DNA of 64,000 nt. It comes from Frigoribacterium sp. MEB024. Its GTDB lineage: Bacteria > Actinomycetota > Actinomycetes > Actinomycetales > Microbacteriaceae. This document shows, piece after piece, positions 31,199 to 41,251 of the stretch (position 1 is the first letter of the stretch; each line of letters starts with the position of its first letter). Position numbers and translations under genes: made by a program. The notes below the pieces were generated by a model. It had not been told where the DNA came from. It saw nothing but the letters and a program-made list of their open reading frames with translations, and searched no databases. Location of the stretch: positions 1-64,000 of the forward strand of contig NZ_JXQZ01000001.1 of NCBI RefSeq assembly GCF_000878135.1, read 5' to 3'.

Positions 31199-32470
31199 GT
31201 GTCCACCGAAGCCCTGCCGAGTGCTGCCCCCGGGTACGACCCCGCCGACTCCGAGCGCTGGTTGCCCGAGCAGCACTCCAACCGGCGCAGCGACTTCGCC
31301 CGCGACCGGGCCCGTCTGCTGCACTCGAGCGCGCTGCGCCGCTTGGCGGCCAAGACGCAGGTGCTCAGCCCCACCGCCGGCCTCGATTTCGCCCGCAACC
31401 GGTTGACGCACTCGCTCGAGGTCGCGCAGGTCGGTCGTGAGCTCGCGACGAGCCTCGGCCTCGACCCCGACGTCGTCGACACGGCCTGCCTCGCGCACGA
31501 CCTCGGCCACCCGCCGTTCGGGCACAACGGTGAGCGAGCCCTGAACGAGTGGTCGTCCGACATCGGGGGCTTCGAGGGCAACGCGCAGACCCTGCGGCTG
31601 CTGACCCGCATCGAACCCAAGGTGATCGACGCGACCGGGCGGAGTTTCGGGTTGAACCTGACCCGCGCGAGCCTCGACGCCAGTTGCAAGTACCCGTGGC
31701 CGGCAGCGCAGGGCATCCCCGACCCGGGCGGTCGCATGAAGTTCGGCTTCTACGACGACGACACGGCCGCCTTCGAGTGGCTGCGCCGGGGCGCCCCGCG
31801 TCGGCGACGGTGCGTCGAGGCCCAGGTGATGGACCTCAGCGACGACATCGCGTACTCCGTGCACGACTTCGAGGACGCCGTCGTCAACGGGTACGTCGAC
31901 GTCGCGGCCCTGGGGGCCCGGGTCGACCACGACTCGCTCGTCACGGCCATGCACGCGTGGGTCGGCGGCGAGCTCAGCCGCGACGAGCTGACCGAGGCCT
32001 TCGACCGGTTGCAGGCACTGCCGTTCTGGCTCGAGTCGTACGACGGCAGCCGGTTCGCGCAGGCCCGCCTCAAGAACCTCACGAGCCAGCTGATCGGCCG
32101 GTTCGCCGGTTCGGCCACGCAGGCGACCCGCGACTCGTATCCCGGTGACGCCCTGATGCGCTTCGGTGCCTCGGTCGTCGTGGCCCCCGACGTGATCGGC
32201 GAGATCGCCGTGCTCAAGGGCATCGTCGCGGCGTTCGTCATGACGAGCGACGACCGGCAGCCGATCTACCTGCGGCAGCGCGAGGTGCTCACCGGCCTCG
32301 CCGACGCCCTCTGGCAGGCGGGCCCTTCCGAACTCGACCGGGGGTTCGCGGCCGACTGGGCCTCGGCCGACGACGACGCCGCGAGGCGTCGCGTCGTGGT
32401 CGACCAGGTCGCCTCCCTGACCGACCAGAGCGCCACGGCCTGGCACGACCGGCTGACCGCCGACCGCTGA
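31199..32470 (+). CDS. dgt: Deoxyguanosinetriphosphate triphosphohydrolase-like protein
   Basis: This 423-residue HD-domain phosphohydrolase has the His in RLTHSLEVAQVGRE, the HD pair in CLAHDLGHPPFGHNGERAL and an Asp in VMDLSDDIAYSVHDFEDAV, which together form the metal site. The N-terminal RRSDFARDRARLLHSSALRRLAAKTQV is typical. Relatives split dNTPs to nucleoside and tripolyphosphate. GAGAGG lies just before GTG 31199. The order dusB-dgt-dnaG is a common actinobacterial arrangement. A hairpin follows the stop. Confidence 0.94.
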   Translation: MSTEALPSAAPGYDPADSERWLPEQHSNRRSDFARDRARLLHSSALRRLAAKTQVLSPTAGLDFARNRLTHSLEVAQVGRELATSLGLDPDVVDTACLAHDLGHPPFGHNGERALNEWSSDIGGFEGNAQTLRLLTRIEPKVIDATGRSFGLNLTRASLDASCKYPWPAAQGIPDPGGRMKFGFYDDDTAAFEWLRRGAPRRRRCVEAQVMDLSDDIAYSVHDFEDAVVNGYVDVAALGARVDHDSLVTAMHAWVGGELSRDELTEAFDRLQALPFWLESYDGSRFAQARLKNLTSQLIGRFAGSATQATRDSYPGDALMRFGASVVVAPDVIGEIAVLKGIVAAFVMTSDDRQPIYLRQREVLTGLADALWQAGPSELDRGFAADWASADDDAARRRVVVDQVASLTDQSATAWHDRLTADR

Positions 32471-32481
32471 GGCGACCCCCC

Positions 32482-32519
32482 AGGAGGCGCGGGTCCTCCC
32501 CAGCCCCGCCGCGCCTCCT
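32482..32519. terminator. Hairpin terminator after dgt, paired GGAGGCGCG motifs
   Basis: AGGAGGCGCGG (32482-32492) is the exact complement of CCGCGCCTCCT (32509-32519), with a 16-nt loop and no T-tract. It separates dgt from the dnaG promoter. Confidence 0.7.
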
Positions 32520-32570
32520 CGTCCTCCCGCGGTCGGCCCTCCCGGGGTCGGTGCGGTCGGTGGCGCGACC

Positions 32571-32576
32571 TAGAAT
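32571..32576 (+). promoter_or_regulatory. -10 hexamer TAGAAT of dnaG
   Basis: TAGAAT is followed by 6 nt and then GTG 32583. No ribosome-binding site precedes the start codon, so the transcript is probably leaderless. Confidence 0.55.
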
Positions 32577-32582
32577 CGACAG

Positions 32583-34490
32583 GTGCCCGGCCTGATCAAA
32601 CGCAACGACATCGACGAGGTCCGGTCGCGCACCAACATCGCCGACATCGTGGGCGACCACGTCACGCTCAAGGGCGCGGGCGTGGGGTCGCTCAAGGGCC
32701 TCTGCCCGTTCCACGACGAGCGCAGCCCGAGCTTCCACGTGCGGCCCCAGGTGGGTCGGTACCACTGCTTCGGTTGCGGCGAGGACGGCGACGTCTTCAG
32801 CTTCGTGATGAAGACCGACCACACGACCTTCCAAGAGGCGGTCGAGCGCATGGCCGCGCGCATCGGCTTCGAGCTGCACTACGAAGACGGCGGTCAGGCC
32901 AGCGACCACGGCAACCGGGCGCGGCTGATCTCGGCGAACGAGGCGGCTCGAGAGTTCTTCGTGGACCACCTGACGGCCGCCGACGCCGAGCCCGCCCGGC
33001 GGTTCCTCGGCGAGCGGGGTTTCGACCCGGCCGCGGCCGAGCGGTTCGGCGTCGGCTTCGCCCCCAAGTCGTTCGACGCCCTGCGGTCGCACCTCAAGGG
33101 GCTCGGCTACCGCGACGACGAACTCGTCACCGCGGGGCTGTTGAGCCAGGGCGACCGCAGCCCCTACGACCGCTTCCGGGGGCGGCTGGTGTGGCCGATC
33201 CGCGACGTCACGGGGTCGACCATCGGGTTCGGCGCCCGTCGGTTGCTCGAGGACGACAAGGGGCCGAAGTACCTCAACACCCCCGAGACGCCGATCTACC
33301 ACAAGTCCCAGGTGCTCTACGGGCTCGACCTCGCCCGCCGGGACATCTCGAAGGGCAAGCAGGTCGTCATCGTCGAGGGCTACACCGACGTCATGGCCTG
33401 CCACCTGGCCGGGGTCACGACGGCCGTGGCGACCTGCGGCACCTCGTTCGGCGTCGACCACATCAAGGTGCTGCGTCCCATGCTCGGCGACGTCAGCGGG
33501 GCCGACACGTCGACCGGCGGCGAGGTCGTCTTCACCTTCGACCCCGACGAGGCGGGCCAGAAGGCGGCGTCCCGCGCGTTCGCCGAAGAGCAGCGGTTCG
33601 CCGCACAGACCTTCGTCGCCGTCGCACCCGACGGGCTCGACCCGTGCGACCTGAGGCTGAACCGCGGCGACGACGCCGTGCGCCGCCTCATCTCGACCAA
33701 GCGGCCGATGTTCGAGTTCATGATCCGTCGACTGATCGACGGGCACGACCTCGAGACCGTCGAGGGCCGGGTGTCGGCGCTCCGGGCGGCCTCCCCGGTG
33801 GTGGCCGGCATCCGTGACCGGTCGATGACGCAGGGCTACGTGCGGTCGCTGGCGGGTTGGCTGGGGCTCGACCCGGCGGACGTGGCGCGGTCCGTCGACG
33901 ACGCGGGTCGCGCCTCCTCGGCCCAGAACGCGCTCGAACGGTCACAGCCGAAGAGCGTCTCCGACGGTCGGCAGTCGATCACGAGCCTGCCCCCGGTGCC
34001 CGACGAGCCGGCCGGTCCGAGCCTGTTGACGCTGCCGGCCGACCTGACGACCCGTACCGAGCGCGACGCGCTCATGGCGATGCTCCAGCACCCGGCGACG
34101 GTCGGCTTCGAGCTCATGCAGCGTGCGGCCCGGGCGCGCATCGAGAACAGCGCCCTGGCGGTCGTCCGGGACGCGATCGGGGCGAGCCTCGACCGCTTCG
34201 ACTCGGCCGACTGGCTCGACGTCGTGCTCGGCCAGACCCCGTCGCCGTTCGACACCCTCGCCAAAGAGCTCGCCGTCGCCCCGATCCCCGAGCGCGAGGG
34301 GCGCGAGATCACGACCTACTGTCGGGGCATCGTCGTCTCGATCGTCGAACGCGACCTGATCCGCGAGAAGTCCGAACTGCTCGGGCAGTCGTTCCGCACC
34401 GACATGAAGACCGAACCCGAACGCTGGCGCGAGATCCAGGTGCGCATCGCCGCGGTCGAGGCCGAGCGCCGGTCCGTCCGACAAGAGTGA
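32583..34490 (+). CDS. dnaG: DNA primase (DnaG)
   Basis: This 635-residue primase has an N-terminal CHC2 zinc domain (CPFHDERSPSFHVRPQVGRYHCFGCG), the RNA polymerase-like core with RFRGRLVWPIRDVTG and FGARRL, and a TOPRIM motif VVIVEGYTDVMA followed by FDPDEAGQKAASRAF. The C-terminal DnaB-interacting domain ends near residue 630. It synthesises RNA primers at the replication fork. It begins with GTG directly downstream of a TAGAAT hexamer. It is the last gene before the peptide transporter operon. Confidence 0.96.
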   Translation: MPGLIKRNDIDEVRSRTNIADIVGDHVTLKGAGVGSLKGLCPFHDERSPSFHVRPQVGRYHCFGCGEDGDVFSFVMKTDHTTFQEAVERMAARIGFELHYEDGGQASDHGNRARLISANEAAREFFVDHLTAADAEPARRFLGERGFDPAAAERFGVGFAPKSFDALRSHLKGLGYRDDELVTAGLLSQGDRSPYDRFRGRLVWPIRDVTGSTIGFGARRLLEDDKGPKYLNTPETPIYHKSQVLYGLDLARRDISKGKQVVIVEGYTDVMACHLAGVTTAVATCGTSFGVDHIKVLRPMLGDVSGADTSTGGEVVFTFDPDEAGQKAASRAFAEEQRFAAQTFVAVAPDGLDPCDLRLNRGDDAVRRLISTKRPMFEFMIRRLIDGHDLETVEGRVSALRAASPVVAGIRDRSMTQGYVRSLAGWLGLDPADVARSVDDAGRASSAQNALERSQPKSVSDGRQSITSLPPVPDEPAGPSLLTLPADLTTRTERDALMAMLQHPATVGFELMQRAARARIENSALAVVRDAIGASLDRFDSADWLDVVLGQTPSPFDTLAKELAVAPIPEREGREITTYCRGIVVSIVERDLIREKSELLGQSFRTDMKTEPERWREIQVRIAAVEAERRSVRQE

Positions 34491-34569
34491 GGTCGGCGGC
34501 CGTCACGTGGTGCCCGGGCCTGAACGCGCATACATCGCGACGATGCGCCGCCGGCCCCGAGACGACCAG

Positions 34570-34598
34570 TTGGCAAGGGTTCGTTGCGGGCCTGTAAA
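34570..34598 (+). promoter_or_regulatory. Promoter of the peptide ABC transporter operon
   Basis: TTGGCA (34570-34575), a 17-nt spacer and TGTAAA (34593-34598) give a sigma-70-like promoter. A leader of about 110 nt follows before ATG 34719. The rest of the 228-nt gap after dnaG shows nothing else clear. Confidence 0.55.
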
Positions 34599-34718
34599 CA
34601 GTTGCGCGATGAGCCCGTCTCAGGCTCACGTGTGTGTTACCAATGGACGTTCCCTGAAACGGCCGCGTCCACAGCACGGCCCGGGGCCCCTTGCACACAG
34701 AGAAAGAGGTAACCGGAT

Positions 34719-36341
34719 ATGACATCCGACTCCACGCTCGCCCGACGCGCCCTCGCCGTCGTCGGTGGCGCCGCTGCCACCGCACTCGTCCTCTCGGGCT
34801 GCGCCTCCGGTGGTGACGCGACCGACGCCCTCGACGGTCTCAGCATCGGCACGACCGACGTCATCACGTCGCTCGACCCGGCCGGTTCGTACGACAACGG
34901 CTCGTTCGCCGTCCAGAACCAGGTGTTCGGGTTCCTGACGAACGCCCCGTACGGCAGCCCCGACGTCGAGCCCGACCTGGCCGAGTCCGCCGACTTCACC
35001 AGCCCGACCGAGTACACGGTCACGCTGAAGGACGGACTGACCTTCGCGAACGGCAACGCGCTCACCTCGAGCGACGTCAAGTTCAGCTTCGACCGCCAGC
35101 TGGCCATCGCCGACCCCAACGGCCCGTCGTCGTTGCTCGGCAACCTGGCCAGCACCGACGCGCCGGACGACACGACCGTCGTCTTCACGCTCAAGTCGGC
35201 CGACCAGACCTGGCCCCAGGTGCTCTCGAGCCCCGCCGGCCCGATCGTCGACGAGGACGTCTTCTCGGCCACCGGGCTGACCGACGCCGACGACATCGTC
35301 AAGGGCAACGCCTTCTCGGGTCAGTACACGATCACCGACTACTCGCAAAACGAGACGATCGCCTACGCGGCGAACGACGCCTACGACGGCGTGCTCGGTG
35401 CTCCGAAGACCGACTCGGTCACGGCGACGTACTACACCGAAGAGACCGACCTGAAGCTCGCCGTCCAGAACGGCGACGTCGACGTCGCGAACCGCAGCCT
35501 GAGCCCGACCGACCTGGCCGACCTGGCGAAGGACGACGCGCTCACGGTGCACAACGGCCCCGGCGGCGAGATCCGCTACCTGGTGTTCAACTTCAACACC
35601 ATGCCCTACGGCGCCACGCAGCCCGACGCCGACCCGGCCAAGGCCCTGGCCGTCCGTCAGTCGGTGGCAGACACGGTCGACCGTGCCGCCCTCGCCAAGG
35701 ACGTCTACAACGACACCTACACGCCGCTCTACTCGGTCGTCCCCGACGGCCTGACCGGTGCGACCAAGCCCCTCGAGAGCCTCTACGGCGACGGCCAGGG
35801 CGGCCCCGACGTCGACAAGGCCGCCGCGGCCCTGTCGGCCGCCGGCGTCAGCACCCCGGTGTCGATCGACCTGCAGTACAGCCCCGACCACTACGGGGCG
35901 TCGAGCGACGAAGAGTACGCCCTGATCAAGTCGCAGCTCGAGGCGAGCGGCCTGTTCACCGTGAACCTGCAGTCGACCCTGTGGGACACCTACAGCACCG
36001 AGCGCCGCGAGGACGCCTACCCCGTGTACCAGCTGGGTTGGTTCCCCGACTTCTCGGACGCCGACAACTACCTGACGCCGTTCTTCAGCGCGGACAACTT
36101 CGTCGGCAACCACTACGACAGCCCGACCGTCCAGGGTCTGCTGACGCAGGAGATCGGTGAGCAGGACGCCTCGGCCCGCGAGGCGACCATCGGCCAGATC
36201 CAGGACGCCGTCGCGGCCGACCTGCCCACGCTGCCGCTCTTGCAGGGCACGCAGGTCGTCGTCTCGCAGTCCGACGTGAAGGGCGTGGACGACACGCTCG
36301 ACGCGTCGTTCAAGTTCCGTTACGGTGCGCTGAGCCGCTGA
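34719..36341 (+). CDS. Peptide/nickel ABC transporter substrate-binding lipoprotein (SBP family 5)
   Basis: This 540-residue lipoprotein has a signal peptide with lipobox LSGC (Cys28). The mature protein matches family 5 solute-binding proteins: LDPAGSYDNGSFAVQNQVFGFL, the long two-lobed fold, and LGWFPDFSDADNYLTPFF near the C-terminus. It would capture oligopeptides or similar ligands outside the membrane and pass them to the permeases encoded next. It is the first gene of a five-gene transporter operon with a dehydrogenase. AAAGAGG lies about 11 nt before ATG 34719. Confidence 0.92.
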   Translation: MTSDSTLARRALAVVGGAAATALVLSGCASGGDATDALDGLSIGTTDVITSLDPAGSYDNGSFAVQNQVFGFLTNAPYGSPDVEPDLAESADFTSPTEYTVTLKDGLTFANGNALTSSDVKFSFDRQLAIADPNGPSSLLGNLASTDAPDDTTVVFTLKSADQTWPQVLSSPAGPIVDEDVFSATGLTDADDIVKGNAFSGQYTITDYSQNETIAYAANDAYDGVLGAPKTDSVTATYYTEETDLKLAVQNGDVDVANRSLSPTDLADLAKDDALTVHNGPGGEIRYLVFNFNTMPYGATQPDADPAKALAVRQSVADTVDRAALAKDVYNDTYTPLYSVVPDGLTGATKPLESLYGDGQGGPDVDKAAAALSAAGVSTPVSIDLQYSPDHYGASSDEEYALIKSQLEASGLFTVNLQSTLWDTYSTERREDAYPVYQLGWFPDFSDADNYLTPFFSADNFVGNHYDSPTVQGLLTQEIGEQDASAREATIGQIQDAVAADLPTLPLLQGTQVVVSQSDVKGVDDTLDASFKFRYGALSR

Positions 36342-36422
36342 CGCGCCTCCCTGGTCCCTGAGCCCCGCCGGTCCGCCGGCCGGGCTCGGGGGCCGGGGGA
36401 CTCCGCACCACGGCCGCACGCC

Positions 36423-36458
36423 GAGGGGGCGACCCGCGACACCGCGGGGCGCCCCCTC
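36423..36458 (+). terminator. Intra-operon hairpin between binding protein and permease genes
   Basis: GAGGGGGCG (36423-36431) pairs exactly with CGCCCCCTC (36450-36458), with additional inner pairing of CCCGCG with CGCGGG. Such hairpins downstream of binding-protein genes often reduce read-through or protect the upstream mRNA. The gap 36342-36499 also includes one CGCGCCTCC motif at 36342. Confidence 0.5.
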
Positions 36459-36499
36459 CGGCCTGCGACCGGCACCACACCATCGAAAGGCCCAACGAC

Positions 36500-37594
36500 G
36501 TGACCCTGATCACCGACGGCTCCCTCACGGCGCCGCCCACCTCCAGCCCCGGGAAGTCCCGAAGTTCCGGGGGCGGCGGCCTCGGACGCTACATCGTGAT
36601 CCGCGCGATCCTGATCGTGCCCACCGTGTTCATCCTCGTCACGCTCGTGTTCTTCCTGATGCGCGTGGTCGGCAACCCGATCACCGCCTCCGTCGGCGGC
36701 CGTCTCACCGAGGCCCAGCTGCAAGAGCGTCTCGCCGCCGCCGGCTACGACCGACCCGTGATCGTCCAGTACCTCGAGTACCTCGGCCAGATCGTCCGGG
36801 GCGACTTCGGCACCACCGCCACCGACAACCGCGAGATCAGCGGCATCCTGCTCCAGTACGGCAGTGCCACCATCGAACTCGTCTTCTACGCGCTGATCGT
36901 CGCGCTCGTGCTGGGCATCCCGCTGGGCATGCTCGCCGCCTACGTCCGTGACCGCTGGCCCGACGCGATCCTGCGCGTGCTCGCGATCCTCGCCTACGCC
37001 ACCCCGGTGTTCTTCGCCGGCCTGCTGCTCAAGCTCACCTTCTCGGTCTGGCTCGGCTGGCTGCCCCTCGGCGGTCGTGCCAGCACTCGGGTCGCCATCG
37101 CCCTGGGGCGCATCGACCACCCCACGGGCATCTACATCGTCGATGCCCTGCGCACCGGCAACTCGACGATCATCGTCGACGTCCTCTCGCACGCCGTGCT
37201 GCCCGCCCTCGCGCTCGGCGTCCTGACCGCCGGCATCTTCCTGCGACTCGTGCGCACCAACGTCATCGGCACGCTCGGGTCCGAGTACGTCGACGCGGCC
37301 CGCTCGCGGGGCGTCAGCGAGTTCCGGCTCGTCCGGGCGCACGCGCTCAAGCCCGCCCTCATCCCGATCATCACCGTCATGGGCCTCCAGATCGCGATGC
37401 TGCTCGGCGGCTCGGTGCTCACCGAGACGACCTTCGGCTGGCGGGGGCTCGGCTTCCAGTTGCAGCAGTACCTGTCGGCCCGCGACTTCATCGCCGTGCA
37501 GGGCATCGTCGCCGTGCTCGCCGTCATCGTCGCCGTGACCAACTTCGTGGTCGACGTGATCGCCGCCCTGATCGACCCCCGCGTGAGGTACTGA
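36500..37594 (+). CDS. Peptide ABC transporter permease (DppB/OppB-like)
   Basis: This 364-residue inner-membrane protein has six predicted helices. A long N-terminal soluble stretch rich in Ser/Gly precedes the first helix (IVIRAILIVPTVFILVTLVFF). The EAA-type loop that contacts the ATPase is EYVDAARSRGVSEFRLVRAHALKPALIP. It pairs with the next permease. The GTG start has GAAAGG upstream. The next gene starts 2 nt after the stop. Confidence 0.92.
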   Translation: MTLITDGSLTAPPTSSPGKSRSSGGGGLGRYIVIRAILIVPTVFILVTLVFFLMRVVGNPITASVGGRLTEAQLQERLAAAGYDRPVIVQYLEYLGQIVRGDFGTTATDNREISGILLQYGSATIELVFYALIVALVLGIPLGMLAAYVRDRWPDAILRVLAILAYATPVFFAGLLLKLTFSVWLGWLPLGGRASTRVAIALGRIDHPTGIYIVDALRTGNSTIIVDVLSHAVLPALALGVLTAGIFLRLVRTNVIGTLGSEYVDAARSRGVSEFRLVRAHALKPALIPIITVMGLQIAMLLGGSVLTETTFGWRGLGFQLQQYLSARDFIAVQGIVAVLAVIVAVTNFVVDVIAALIDPRVRY

Positions 37595-37596
37595 CC

Positions 37597-38610
37597 ATGA
37601 CCGATGCAGCCGTCGCGGCCGACCGCCGCGAACCCCTCTACAAGCGCCTTCCCGTCGTCGCCCAGATCCGCCGCTCGGTGGGACTGCAGCGCGGCATGTT
37701 GCTGACCGGCGTCGTCATCGTCGCCGTGTTCGTGCTGCTGGCGATCTTCGCCCCGCTCATCGCGCCCTACGGCTTCGGCCAGCTGCGCGGTGCCACCGAG
37801 GCCTTCCCGCGCCAGGCGCCGCCCTCGGCCGAGCACCTGTGGGGCACCACGGTCGGCGGCTACGACGTGTTCAGCCGCGTCATGTGGGGCACCCGCACCG
37901 CCGTGGCCGTGGTCATCGTGGCCGTCGTGCTGTCGATCACGATCGGCGTGACGCTCGGCCTGATCTCGGGCTACCTCGGCGGGTGGCTCGACCGGGTGCT
38001 CGTCGTCATCGCCGACGCGGTCTACGCGTTCCCGTCGCTGTTGCTCGCCATCGTCGTCTCGATCGTCATCAGCGGGGGCCAGTCCAGCCTCTGGGGTGGC
38101 ATCGTCTCGGCGGGCATCTCGATCACCGTGGTCTACGTCCCGCAGTACTTCCGGGTCGTCCGTGCCGAGGCCACGAGGCTCAAGGCCGAGGCGTTCGTCG
38201 AGTCGGCGAAGGTGAACGGCAGCAGCACGGGCCGCATCATGTTCAAGCACGTCCTGCGCAACGCCACGCGCAGCCTGCCCCTGATCCTCACGCTGAACGC
38301 GTCCGAGGCGATCCTGACCCTGGCGGCCCTCGGCTTCCTCGGCTTCGGCATCGGCCCGACCGCGGCGGCCGAGTGGGGCTACGACCTGAACCGCGCCCTG
38401 TCCGACACGGCCAGCGGCATCTGGTGGACCGGCGTCTTCCCCGGCGCGGCGATCGTCCTGATGGTGCTCGGCATCACGTTGATGGGCGAGAGCCTGAACG
38501 ACCTGGCCGACCCGCGCCTCCGGACCCGCCGTCGCGCGAAGCGCAAGACGAAGGCCGGCCGCGGTGCCGAGCAGGCACCGACCACGACGAACGACGAGGT
38601 GACCGCATGA
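37597..38610 (+). CDS. Peptide ABC transporter permease (DppC/OppC-like)
   Basis: This 337-residue inner-membrane protein has an N-terminal first helix (MLLTGVVIVAVFVLLAIFAPLIAPYG), the OppC signature HLWGTTVGGYDVFSRVMWGTRTAV, and the EAA loop EAFVESAKVNGSSTGRIMFKHVLRN. The C-terminal 35 residues are a basic, low-complexity tail. Its stop overlaps the ATPase start as ATGA. Confidence 0.92.
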   Translation: MTDAAVAADRREPLYKRLPVVAQIRRSVGLQRGMLLTGVVIVAVFVLLAIFAPLIAPYGFGQLRGATEAFPRQAPPSAEHLWGTTVGGYDVFSRVMWGTRTAVAVVIVAVVLSITIGVTLGLISGYLGGWLDRVLVVIADAVYAFPSLLLAIVVSIVISGGQSSLWGGIVSAGISITVVYVPQYFRVVRAEATRLKAEAFVESAKVNGSSTGRIMFKHVLRNATRSLPLILTLNASEAILTLAALGFLGFGIGPTAAAEWGYDLNRALSDTASGIWWTGVFPGAAIVLMVLGITLMGESLNDLADPRLRTRRRAKRKTKAGRGAEQAPTTTNDEVTA

Positions 38611-40349
38611 GCGCCGACACGACCACGACCGGCCGACCGGCGGCCCCGCGCGACGAGCGCCCCGTCGCCGTCGGCATCACCGACCTCGAGGTCACCTTCG
38701 CGACGGACGGCGGTGACGTCGCCGCCGTGCAGGGCGTGACGCTCGACGTCCGCGCGGGCGAGGTGCTGGCGATCGTCGGCGAGTCGGGCAGCGGCAAGAC
38801 CGTGACCGCCAAGACGATCCTCGGCCTGTTGCCCGAGACGGCGGTCGCCACCGGCGCGGTGCTGCTCTCGGGGCAGAACGTCCTCGAGGTCGGCCCCAAG
38901 AAGGTCCGCGAGCTGCGCGGCACCGACGTGGCCATGGTCTTCCAAGAGCCGTCGACCGCACTCAACCCCGTCTACACGGTGGGTTGGCAGATCGCCGAGG
39001 GCCTCCGGGCCCACGGCAAGGTCGGACGCAAGGAGGCGCGGGTCAAGGCGATCGACATCCTGCGTCGCGTGGGCATCCCCGACCCCGAGGCCCGCGTCGA
39101 CTACTACCCGCACCAGTTCTCGGGCGGGCAGAAGCAGCGCGTGGTCATCGCGATGGCGCTCGTCCTCGACCCGTCGGTGATCGTCGCGGACGAGCCGACC
39201 ACGGCCCTCGACGTGACCGTGCAGGCCGAGATCCTCGACCTGCTGCGCCGCTGCCGCGACGAGTTCGGCACGGCCATCGTGCTGATCACGCACAACATGG
39301 GCGTCGTCGCCGACCTCGCCGACCGCGTCGCCGTCATGTACCTCGGCAAGGTCGTCGAGCAGGCCCCGGCCGTCGAGCTGTTCGCGAACCCGCAGGACGA
39401 CTACACCAAGCGCCTGCTCGGCTCGGTCCCGAAGCTCGAGGCCCGCGGTCACACGCAACAGGAGCAGCCCGCCGACAGCGAGGTCGTCGTTCGTGCCCGG
39501 GGACTCGAGATCGAGTACCCCGGTCGCCTCGGCCGCGGCGGCTTCCGGGCCGTCAAGGGAGTCGACTTCACCATCGCCCGCGGCGAGGTCCTCGGCCTGG
39601 TCGGCGAGAGCGGTTCGGGCAAGACGACGATCGGACGGGCCATCGCCGGGCTGACGAAGGTCACCGGCGGGTCGCTCGAGGTGCTCGGCATCGAGATGAA
39701 CGGGGTGCACGAGCGCGACTTCAAGCGGAAGCGCGCCGACATCGGCTTCGTCTTCCAGGACCCCGCGTCGAGCTTCAACCCGTTGCTGACCATCGCCGAG
39801 TGCGTGGCCGAGCCGCTCATCGTGCACGGCCGTGCGAAGGACGCCCGGGCCGCCCGTCCGCGCGTCGACGAACTGCTCGAGGCGGTGCAGCTGCCGAAGT
39901 CGTTCGCCGACCGCTACCCCCACGAGCTCAGCGGCGGGCAGCGTCAGCGGGCGAGTCTCGCCCGGTCGCTCGCCCTCGACCCGACGTTGCTGATCGCGGA
40001 CGAGCCCACCAGCGCCCTCGACGTGTCGGTGCAGGCCCGCGTGCTCGAGCTCTTCACCGAGTTGCAGGCGCAGCTGGGCTTCGCCGCCCTGTTCATCAGC
40101 CACGACCTGGCCGTCGTCAACATGCTGGCCGACCGGATCGGCGTGCTGTTCCACGGCGACCTGATCGAGAGCGGTCCGAACGACCAGGTCCTCGGCGCAC
40201 CCGAGCACCCCTACACGCAACGCCTGCTGGCGTCGTTGCCGGTGCCCGATCCGATCGAGCAGGCGTCTCGTCGTGAGCGCCTGGCCGCCCTGGACCGCCG
40301 CGCGGCGGGCGACGCCGCCCTCGGAACCACGACCGGCGGGGTGGCCTGA
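38607..40349 (+). CDS. Fused tandem ATPase of the peptide ABC transporter (DppD-DppF)
   Basis: This 580-residue cytosolic protein contains two complete nucleotide-binding domains. Domain 1 has Walker [13 protein letters not shown], signature FSGGQKQRV and Walker [15 protein letters not shown]. Domain 2 (from about residue 300) has [31 protein letters not shown] and [14 protein letters not shown]. Each is followed by the OppD/F C-terminal extension ([12 protein letters not shown]). The two would drive one transport cycle. Start is ATG 38607, overlapping the permease stop. Confidence 0.94.
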   Translation: MSADTTTTGRPAAPRDERPVAVGITDLEVTFATDGGDVAAVQGVTLDVRAGEVLAIVGESGSGKTVTAKTILGLLPETAVATGAVLLSGQNVLEVGPKKVRELRGTDVAMVFQEPSTALNPVYTVGWQIAEGLRAHGKVGRKEARVKAIDILRRVGIPDPEARVDYYPHQFSGGQKQRVVIAMALVLDPSVIVADEPTTALDVTVQAEILDLLRRCRDEFGTAIVLITHNMGVVADLADRVAVMYLGKVVEQAPAVELFANPQDDYTKRLLGSVPKLEARGHTQQEQPADSEVVVRARGLEIEYPGRLGRGGFRAVKGVDFTIARGEVLGLVGESGSGKTTIGRAIAGLTKVTGGSLEVLGIEMNGVHERDFKRKRADIGFVFQDPASSFNPLLTIAECVAEPLIVHGRAKDARAARPRVDELLEAVQLPKSFADRYPHELSGGQRQRASLARSLALDPTLLIADEPTSALDVSVQARVLELFTELQAQLGFAALFISHDLAVVNMLADRIGVLFHGDLIESGPNDQVLGAPEHPYTQRLLASLPVPDPIEQASRRERLAALDRRAAGDAALGTTTGGVA

Positions 40350-40351
40350 CG

Positions 40352-41251
40352 GTGCCGGGCCGCGAGCTCGACCTCGACCAGCCGGTCGTCACCGACGACC
40401 TGTCGCTGCTCTACCCGGCGCGGGCGGGCCACCCGGCCGTGCGGGCCGTCGACGGGGTGACCCTGCGGGTCGAGCCGGGCGAGATCGTCGCCGTGCTCGG
40501 CGAGAGCGGCTCGGGCAAGTCGACGCTCGCGATGGCCCTGGCCGGGCTGACCGGCACGGGACGCGTCGACGAGGGGCGACCCCGTCTGGTCGGTGGCACC
40601 GCGCGCGTCTTCGGCCAGGACGTCGGCAAGCTGTCGGGCCGGCGACGCGACCGGCTCTCGGCCATGGTCGGCTATCTGGCGCAGGACGACGGCGAACGGC
40701 TCAGCCCCGACCTGACCGTCGGCGAGGCCATCGCCGAACCCATCTACCTGCGCGACCGGAAGTTCGACCGCACCGAGGCCGGACGCATCGTCGCCACGCT
40801 CGTCGACGGCGTGCACCTGCCGCTCGGCACCATGCTCAAGCAGACCTGGGAGCTCAGCTCGGGTCAGCGGCAGCGTGTCGCCCTGGCTCGCAGCCTCGTC
40901 CTCGAGCCGCCCCTCCTGATCGCCGACGAGCCCGCTCGCGGGGTGGACGTGCTCGTCCGCCAGGCCGTCCTCGACGTGATCAAGAACCTGCACGAGGGGC
41001 GTCAGTTCTCGGCTCTCGTGGTCACCTCGTCGGTGGCCGAGGCGCGGGCGATCACCGACCGCGTCGCCGTCATGCGGGGCGGTCGCCTGGTCGGGCTGGG
41101 CGACATCGACGACGTGCTCCGGACCGGCATCGACCCGTACGTCAAGGTCCTCTCGCAGACCACGCCCATCGACATCATCCGCCCCGAAGAACGTGAGTCC
41201 GGGCGTCCGCTCGATCCCGACGCCGAGCCCCGCGGCGAGCAGGCACCGTGA
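40352..41251 (+). CDS. Additional ABC transporter ATP-binding protein
   Basis: This 299-residue protein is a third nucleotide-binding domain in the operon. Walker A is GESGSGKSTLAM, the signature is ELSSGQRQRVALARSLVLEP and Walker B LLIADEPARGVDV. The signature has SSGQ where SGGQ is usual, and the D-loop is RGVDV. A C-terminal extension ends with IDIIRPEERE. It starts 2 nt after the fused ATPase and overlaps the dehydrogenase start by 4 nt. Its role beside an already complete ATPase pair is unclear; it may be regulatory or form an alternative pair. Confidence 0.85.
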   Translation: MPGRELDLDQPVVTDDLSLLYPARAGHPAVRAVDGVTLRVEPGEIVAVLGESGSGKSTLAMALAGLTGTGRVDEGRPRLVGGTARVFGQDVGKLSGRRRDRLSAMVGYLAQDDGERLSPDLTVGEAIAEPIYLRDRKFDRTEAGRIVATLVDGVHLPLGTMLKQTWELSSGQRQRVALARSLVLEPPLLIADEPARGVDVLVRQAVLDVIKNLHEGRQFSALVVTSSVAEARAITDRVAVMRGGRLVGLGDIDDVLRTGIDPYVKVLSQTTPIDIIRPEERESGRPLDPDAEPRGEQAP

